A DNA stretch of 64,000 nt from Lepisosteus oculatus (Eukaryota > Chordata > Actinopteri > Semionotiformes > Lepisosteidae), in NCBI RefSeq assembly GCF_040954835.1, contig NC_090709.1, forward strand, positions 39,734,975 through 39,798,974. The letters are read 5' to 3'. This document shows, piece by piece, positions 58,201 through 64,000 of the stretch. Under the pieces are notes generated by a model. The model saw nothing but the letters and a program-made list of their open reading frames with translations. It was not told the origin of the DNA and made no database searches. The translations under genes were made by a program, and so were the position numbers. The first letter of the stretch is position 1. Every line of letters starts with the position of its first letter.

Positions 58201-61079
58201 ACATCACATGTGTCTTCAGCACAGGGACAGACACTGTTCACACACTGACATGATCACACACTGACATGAGTCCAGACAGCAGATCAGAGCACAGGAAGGA
58301 CAGACAGAGAGACAGAAGACCTGCAGATTCCTGACTGGACTCATCAGGACCAGCACTGAGCTGGAGAGACAGAGCGGACAGTTAATGGAGACTGACTGAA
58401 ACAGAAAGACACGTCCTCAGGTCCTCAGACTTACTGGACAGCAGGTAGAGATCAACAGTGGTTCGTCCAGGGAAAAAATACTGTCCATTGATATGCTGAC
58501 AGAGGTACTGTCCAGTATCCTGGGTGTGGAGATTGTGGATGTGTAGAGACCAGTCAGACCCCACACTCATTCTCTGGGCTCTTTCTGGGTCTCTGACTGT
58601 GATCTGCTGTTCACTGTTTACTATTAGCACTGGCACCTCAGATTTGTGATGAAAGAGCCACTCAAAGTAATACTCCTGATGGCCTCTGGACCACTCACAG
58701 GACATGTTGACTGACCCCCCCACAGTGGAGTACAGAGTCACACCTGAGGAGAGAAAATAACACAACAGTAACACCTGACACCACCACACCTCCCACTGTG
58801 TCTCCTTTCACTGCTGACACAACACCTCCCACTGTGTCTCCTTTCACTGGTGACACTACAACACCTCCCACTGTGTCTCCTTTCACTGCTGACACCACCA
58901 CACCTCCCACTGTGTCTCCTTTCACTGCTGACACAACACCTCCCACTGTGTCTCCTTTCACTGCTGACACCATACACTTCCCACTGTGTCTCCTTTCACC
59001 ATCTGACACCACAACACCTCCCACTGCATCTCCTTTCACAGCTGACACCACACACCTCCTGCTGTGTCTCCTTTCACAGCTGATACAACACCCCCCACCT
59101 CCTCTCTCTGATACAACACCTCACACTTTTCTCCTATCTTCAATATTGATAATAACTCCTTTTATTAATCATTTTCATTCCAAATGATCTCAAAGGTCTT
59201 TACACACTTTGTGTGGGAACCCACTTTATCTCTCACTGAAGAATATCCCCACCTGAGAGACACACAGCGATCATTCTGCACCAGTGACCCCACCTGAGAG
59301 ACACACAGCGATCATTCTGCACCAGTGACCCCACCTGGGAGACACACAGCGATCGCTCCGCAACAGTGACCCCACCTGGGAGACGCACAGCGATCAGTCT
59401 GCACCAGTAACCCCACCTGGGAGACACACAGCGATCAGTCTGCACCAGTAACCCCACCTGAGAGACACACAGCGATCATTCTGCACCAGTAACCCCACCT
59501 GGGAGACGCACAGCGATCGTTCTGCACCACTAACCCCACCTGGGAGACGCACAGCGATCGTTCTGCACCAGTAACCCCACCTGGGAGACGCACAGCGATC
59601 GTTCTGCACCACTAACCCCACCTGGGAGACGCACAGCGATCGTTCTGCACCAGTGACCCCACCTGGGAGACGCACAGCGATCAGTCTGCACCAGTAACCC
59701 CACCTGGGAGACGCAGATCAATCGTTCTGCACCAGTAACCCCACCTGGGAGACGCACAGCGATCAGTCTGCACGTAACCCCACCTGGGAGACGCACAGCG
59801 ATCAGTCTGCACCAGTGACCCCACCTGGGAGACATACAGTGATCAGTCTGCACCAGTAACCCCACCTGGGAGATGCCACCTGAGTGATCGTTCTGCACCA
59901 GCGGCCCCACTGCACACAGATCAGGTTTATCCTTTAAGTCCCCGCCTTGCTGAGCTGCTGAAATGTAAGCTTCTTTCCTGGTAACACACTCTGTTCCTCA
60001 TCATTAACGTCAGGAAAACTTTCCTGGGGGGCCTGAGCTGTGCTTCCGTGATGATCTCCTCGCCTAACATTGATTGCATCGATTGTAACTGCATTGACCT
60101 GAGCAGATACCCTCTAAGTCTTCAATAACAGAGAGCAGGTCTGAGACGAAGCCCAGTATCAGGGTGTACAGCACCTAGAAGGTAGGATCATGCCTTCCAG
60201 CTCAGTTTCCTACTTTGTTGTGCTCACAGCAGATCTGCTGTTACTGACAGGGCTGCAGACTCTCCGCCTCAATTCTGGAGCTGGACTGACGATGCTGCTA
60301 TTGACTTACTGTTCAGGATCTCGCTACGTCACCTCCTGCGCCCCGAAAACAAACAAACAAACAAACAAACAAACAAACAAACAAACAAACAAACAAACAA
60401 ACAACTTTCTTCTCCCGGTCGAGAGTCTGATGCAAAACAAATTCGTTTTTGCTGAAAAAAAAAACGTCGACTAACGAGTTCAAGGCAAAGACCTGCCCCC
60501 ACCCACACCCAAAAAACAAATGTTGTTAACCTTTCGAGAACGCCCTGGTCTTTCAAGTCCTAAATCGGCTGCTCTTCAAGGGGACAGACGACTTCCTGTT
60601 TATTTACAGCTTCGGGGGGCTGGGGGGGGGGGGGTGATTGTATCTGCTGCCCGAAGAGCAGGGCGTGGAGGAGGAGGAGGAAGATACAGGTCCCGGAAGA
60701 GACCGGAACAATTCTAGACGAGCCTATGTTGCCGTACTGCAGAGATGACGCAGTACTGGATATGTCAATAGTGTAGATATAGATATATAGAGAGAGAGAG
60801 TAGTAGATTAAGGGGTGAACGGCCAGGCCTGCTCTGTCTGTCCCCCACCCTCCCACCCACCCACGCTCTGCCCCTCTGTTCCTCCAAGATCACAGGGGCC
60901 TCAAAGAGACGCCTCTCTTCTGAAGCCTGCGAGGCCGACCCCTGACCCCTGACCCCCCGACCCCCCGACCCCAGGGACCAGAACTCACCTTCTTCTTCTC
61001 CGCCGCCTCCCGGGAGCCGGGCCAGGAGAGGGACCAGGAGGGAGACCAGGAGGGCCGGAGAGGAGAGGAGAGACGCCAT
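54341..61079 (-). CDS. Receptor E: two-Ig inhibitory-type receptor with stalk and two ITIMs
   Basis: Eight exons: leader 60989-61079, V-set 58435-58743, C-like 57909-58190, stalk 57481-57519 (39 nt), stalk 57315-57359 (45 nt), transmembrane 55718-55852, short cytoplasmic 54997-55061 (65 nt), tail 54341-54478. Total 1104 nt, 367 residues, all phases agreeing. The leader reads MASLLSSPALLVSLLVPLL. Ig1 is about residues 31-133 (FEW, DTGQYLC) and Ig2 134-227 (CGLDCG, NWTC). The stalk includes YTTAPPRE. The helix is uncharged (TFCALLVVLVVVFLLM) and is followed by KRRRR. The short exon has EEDLIVYASP. The tail has VNYASV (Tyr 336) and VIYSNL (Tyr 362), both ITIM-like. Inhibitory function is inferred. 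A candidate polyadenylation signal (AATAAA) is at 53890-53895, about 450 nt after the stop. The short stalk exons rest on splice sites and phase alone and are less certain. Confidence 0.83.
54850..54977. repeat. CAGG/CAGA tetranucleotide repeat in the last intron of gene E
   Basis: This is a shorter equivalent of the 540-bp tract in the same intron of gene A, so the seed was already there in their common ancestor. Confidence 0.9.
55155..55590. repeat. CA tract, one SINE-tail unit and 7-bp repeats (ACTCTGC / ACTCTTA)
   Basis: A CA tract at 55158-55205 is followed by one SINE-tail unit (CCTGGACAGGACACCAGTCC at 55249-55268). Next come about nine ACTCTGC units, further ACTCTGA units, and fifteen or so ACTCTTA units up to about 55588. 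The sequence drifts stepwise from GC to GA to TA endings along the array. Confidence 0.9.
56255..57185. repeat. 121-bp tandem array, LINE-tail-like
   Basis: About eight units repeat at exactly 121 bp with TTGAAGCCGATACCCTGGCT, CAGGACAGGAGGCTCTTCTG and GGGGAACAAGCTGCCCAGCC. One forward frame reads NKLPSPVVEADTLASL, resembling the WN-LP-VV-A-S-F-LD signature at the C-terminus of non-LTR retrotransposon reverse-transcriptase proteins. It lies between the stalk and TM exons of gene E. Confidence 0.9.
57549..57908. repeat. 57-bp tandem repeat carrying extra splice-donor copies (gene E)
   Basis: Six units abut the 3' end of the C-like exon. Each repeats the exon's last codons (TYTIHLTG or a close variant), the donor CACAG|gtaggg and about 30 intron bases. 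Starts lie at 57561, 57618 and so on to the real boundary at 57903. Confidence 0.9.
58780..59095. repeat. 39-bp minisatellite in intron 1 of gene E
   Basis: About eight units of the CCCACTGTGTCTCCTTTCAC family are present, here mostly with CTGCTGACACC. They begin about 40 bases from the V-exon acceptor. Confidence 0.85.
59235..59915. repeat. 41-bp tandem repeat in intron 1 of gene E
   Basis: About sixteen units contain CACCAGTAACCCCACCTGGG and AGACGCACAGCGATC at about 41-bp spacing. Confidence 0.92.
59920..60270. other. Intron text of gene E left of the duplication breakpoint
   Basis: No gene or repeat is recognised. The similarity to the 51-kb block starts abruptly at about 60271. Confidence 0.5.
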
Positions 61080-61939
61080 CGCCGGGTGTCTTCCGAGCAG
61101 GACAGGAAGATCTGAGCCGCTGAGCCGCGGGGCAGGCGGTCTCTGACGCGTTTCCTGTCGCGCCCCCATTCGCCGAGCCGAGAGGCGGGGGGGGCAGACC
61201 CCGGCTCGGTCCTCGTCCTCCCCGTCCTGCAGCGCGATTCAGGGTGGCTCCCTGCTGCAGCACAACCTGGCCGACACATCTCCACCAGCTCAGATGTGTG
61301 ACAAACAGGAAATGGTCTGAACGCACAGCTGAAAGGGTGATCCTTCTGAACACCAGGGGGTTTGTTTCAACTCAAAACCAGAGGGCACAGGCAGAAGCAC
61401 ATTGATAACTCGAGAGCTGGCTTGTCTCACACAGACACAGCTGGGTGAGCCCCTCCAGTCAGGACAGGAGGCTCTACTGTACGCGGAGGGGGATGGGGGT
61501 GGGGAACAAGCTGCCCAGCCCTGTGGTTGAAGCCGATACCCTGGCTTCTCTCCAGACACAGCTGGGTGAGCCCCTCCAGTCAGGACAGGAGGCTCTTCTG
61601 TACGCAGAGGGGGGTGGGGGTGGGGAACAAGCTGCCCAGCCATCTTCTCCAAGTTGAGACTCCTCACAGTGCAGTTTAATGAGCGGAGGTGCAAAAAGTG
61701 AAACAGAAACCTTTCCATTCTGCTTTATCTTAAGCCTTTTTTATTTATTTTCTTACATTTACAGTTTCCAAGGTATTCACAGTGCAGACAGACAGGATAG
61801 CCCAGGGTGCGAATCCCCTCTCTGACCGGCGAAGGGGAACAGACCCAGGAGACAGGCATCACCACGGGCTGAGACTTAGTTCTGCAGGTTCTGCCACAAT
61901 CATGAGCCATCACTGGAACTCACTGCAGCTGGGATTTCT

Positions 61940-62760
61940 GCCATGTGAACTGGACCACTGAACCAGTGGATCACTGAACCACTGAGTCAGAGAATCACTG
62001 GACCACTGAACCACTGAGTCAGAGAATCACTGGACCACTGAACTACTGGACCAGTGAACCACTGAGTCAGAAAATCACTGGACCACTGAACCATTGAGTC
62101 AAAGAATCACTGAACCATTGGACCACTGAACCACTGGACCACTGAACCATTGAGTCAAAGAATCACTGAACCACTGGACCACTGAACCACTGGACCACTG
62201 AGTCAAAGAGTCACTGAACCACTGGACCACTGAGTCAAAGAGTCACTGGACCACTGAGTCAAAAAATCACTGAACCACTGGACCACTGAACCACTGAGTC
62301 AGAGAATCACTGGACCACTGAACTACTGGACCACTGAACCACTGCGTCAGAGAATCACTGGACCACTGAACCACTGAGTCAAAGAATCACTGAACCATTG
62401 GACCACTGAACCACTGGACCACTGAACCATTGAGTCAAAGAATCACTGAACCACTGGACCACTGAACCACTGGACCACTGAGTCAAAGAGTCACTGAACC
62501 ACTGGACCACTGGACCACTGAGTCAAAGAGTCACTGGACCACTGAGTCAAAGAATCACTGAACCACTGGACCACTGGACCACTGAGTCAAAGAGTCACTG
62601 AACCACTGAGTCAAAGAGTCACTGGACCACTGAGTCAAAGAATCACTGAACCACTGGACCACTGGACCACTGAGTCAAAGAGTCACTGGACCACTGAGTC
62701 AAAGAATCACTGGACCACTGGACCACTGGACCACTGAGTCAAAGAGTCACTGGACAGCCA
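61940..62760. repeat. ACCACTGAACCACTGAGTCA repeat, expanded version
   Basis: About 820 bases of GGACCACTGA, ACCACTGAGTCAAAGA and GTCACT words are in mixed order. The paralogous site at 53.35 kb has about 300 bases. Confidence 0.9.
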
Positions 62761-63261
62761 AACCTCAGGGCTACTGAAACCACTTTCTCGCGACTACTGA
62801 ACCTCTGAGCCGCTAAATCACTTCGCTGAAGAGACACTGGAACTTGTTGGCACGATTGGAAAAGGGTGTTTTTTTATTCTCGGATCACTCCTACAGAGCT
62901 GCCTTCCCTGGCATTGACAGGAAAACGGGCGCAGAGCTGTGAATTTCTCAGCGGCACGTGTGTCGTAGCATATGTTGTAGCGGCGCTAGGCCAAGCCCTC
63001 CACTTATTCGGCATGAATTCATCATTTATTTGAGGACGCAAGTCTGAGTCTGTCAGATTCCTGTCCGGGCGAGTGCGTGACTTACACACCTGTGAAACGA
63101 GGTGGGGCCAGGCCCTCTGTGGGGTCTTCAAGTTCTCCCTGGAGCCCCGGCAGAGGTACCTGTGCAGCTGTGCGTTCCCCGTGCGACGCGACTCTGCGAT
63201 CATCTGTGGGCGGCTGGTTTGGTCTGGGTGTGGGCGGAGCCCGCGTCGCCGCTCGCCGTAG

Positions 63262-63264
<3 letters not shown>

Positions 63265-63326
<62 letters not shown>
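63265..63326. repeat. CT dinucleotide tract
   Basis: About 30 CT repeats are present here, against about 11 at the paralogous site near 54128-54149. Confidence 0.95.
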
Positions 63327-63329
<3 letters not shown>

Positions 63330-63520
63330 GGACGTTCACCCCTCCTTTCCAGTTTCTGTCCCTCTCTGTCCCCGGGCGGCTCTGTGTCCATCGCTGTTTG
63401 TTTCTGTGTGTAGATATATGTGCGTCGCCGGAGGTGGGTGTATAGACGTCAGCAGCAGCAAAGCAGAGCGCCCTCTTGTGGCAGGTCCTTGTAAATACAC
63501 CCCACCCCACCCCCCCTCCC

Positions 63521-63658
63521 CTATCGCCTGAGGTTGGAGTAAATGACAGCGGTGCTGTCCTCAGGCACAGCCTGGCCACTTCTGCCCCTTTCCTTGTCCT
63601 TCAAGGTCACGCTGGCGTAGTTGACCTCATTGCCACCAGGGGCGGGAGAGCTCTGCTC
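63521..63658 (-). CDS. Receptor F: last exon (ITIM tail), gene continues beyond the window
   Basis: The 138-nt exon has an acceptor at 63660-63659 after a CT-rich tract and a TAG stop at 63521-63523. It contains VNYASV and VIYSNL, both ITIM-like, and differs from the gene E tail at only a few residues. The preceding 65-nt and TM exons should lie just right of the window. A candidate AATAAA is at 63025-63030. It is the end of a further inhibitory-type receptor. Confidence 0.8.
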   Translation of the reverse strand, partial: EQSSPAPGGNEVNYASVTLKDKERGRSGQAVPEDSTAVIYSNLRR

Positions 63659-64000
63659 CTGCAGAGAGAGACGGACAGAGAGGGAAGTCAGGGAAGACGC
63701 GGTTCTGTTGCGCCATCTTCTGGACCCTCCGCTCAGAGCCCTTTGCAGGTGAGGGGGAATCCCACTACCGCCACCAGTGGGCGGCCCCACCTGGATGATG
63801 AGAGCAGAGGGGTGGAGCCAGTTCAGAGAGGGGGGGGGTGATTAGGAGGCCATGAGGGGTAAAGACCGGGGGGGGGGGGGGGTATTTGACCAGGACACTG
63901 GGGTAACACCCCTACTCTTCTGGAGAAACACCCCGGGATTGTTAATGAGCGCAGAGAGTCAGGACCTCGGTTTCGTCACCACACTGCTCGGACCCAGGGC

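Larger units (their letters stand above)
60271..64000. repeat. Tandem segmental duplication, copy 2
   Basis: This block is highly similar to 51284-54830. It holds the gene E leader exon and the last exon of gene F. It lacks the transposon seen in copy 1, and its AAAC tract (60349-60402), ACTGA repeat (61.94-62.76 kb) and CT tract (63265-63325) are longer. Confidence 0.85.

Overview
The window looks like nuclear DNA of a ray-finned fish. It has multi-exon genes with GT-AG introns, fish-type tRNA-derived SINEs, a TA-flanked inverted-repeat transposon and very abundant micro- and minisatellites. There are no bacterial-style operons. I cannot name the species. The recognisable genes all lie on the minus strand between about 19.8 and 64 kb and form a cluster of leukocyte-type immunoglobulin-superfamily receptors. 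The exon chains were built by hand from splice sites, reading phase and paralogue comparison.

Cluster layout, left to right (labels are mine). D (19807-21596) has V, C-like and transmembrane (TM) exons plus an ITIM/ITSM tail, but no visible leader exon. C (26860-29521) is a complete two-Ig gene with an arginine in its TM segment and almost no tail, so activating-type. B (34348-37907) is a complete four-Ig gene, also activating-type. A (40909-49678) is a complete four-Ig gene with two ITIMs, so inhibitory. An orphan leader exon sits at 52405-52495. E (54341-61079) is a complete two-Ig gene with two small stalk exons and two ITIMs, so inhibitory. F (63521-63658) is only the last exon of a further inhibitory gene that continues beyond the right edge. 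The reconstructed proteins are 528 (A), 466 (B), 265 (C) and 367 (E) residues, and every exon junction keeps the frame.

The genes form two matched activating/inhibitory sets. In the two-Ig set, C is activating and D and E are inhibitory. In the four-Ig set, B is activating and A is inhibitory. Gene B looks like a mosaic: its 5' flank, leader, intron-1 minisatellite, TM/tail exon and 3' minisatellite resemble C, while its four Ig exons resemble A. Differences between matched partners concentrate in the loops that normally bind ligand. This fits a paired-receptor system evolving by exon shuffling, gene conversion and tandem duplication.

The left 19 kb has no convincing gene. It holds two large degenerate satellites (about 1.5-5.9 and 13.8-18.4 kb), a 95-bp minisatellite family (6-12.3 kb), an inverted-repeat element (7.27-7.98 kb) and a GC-rich stretch of uncertain nature (12.5-13.7 kb). 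Minisatellites also fill most introns and intergenic spaces of the cluster. Several incorporate gene parts: one resembles the start of the V exon, one contains the stop codon, and one carries repeated copies of a splice donor. Segments 51284 to about 54830 and 60271-64000 are the two copies of a tandem duplication with a period near 9 kb; a TA-flanked transposon is present in the first copy and its empty site is visible in the second.
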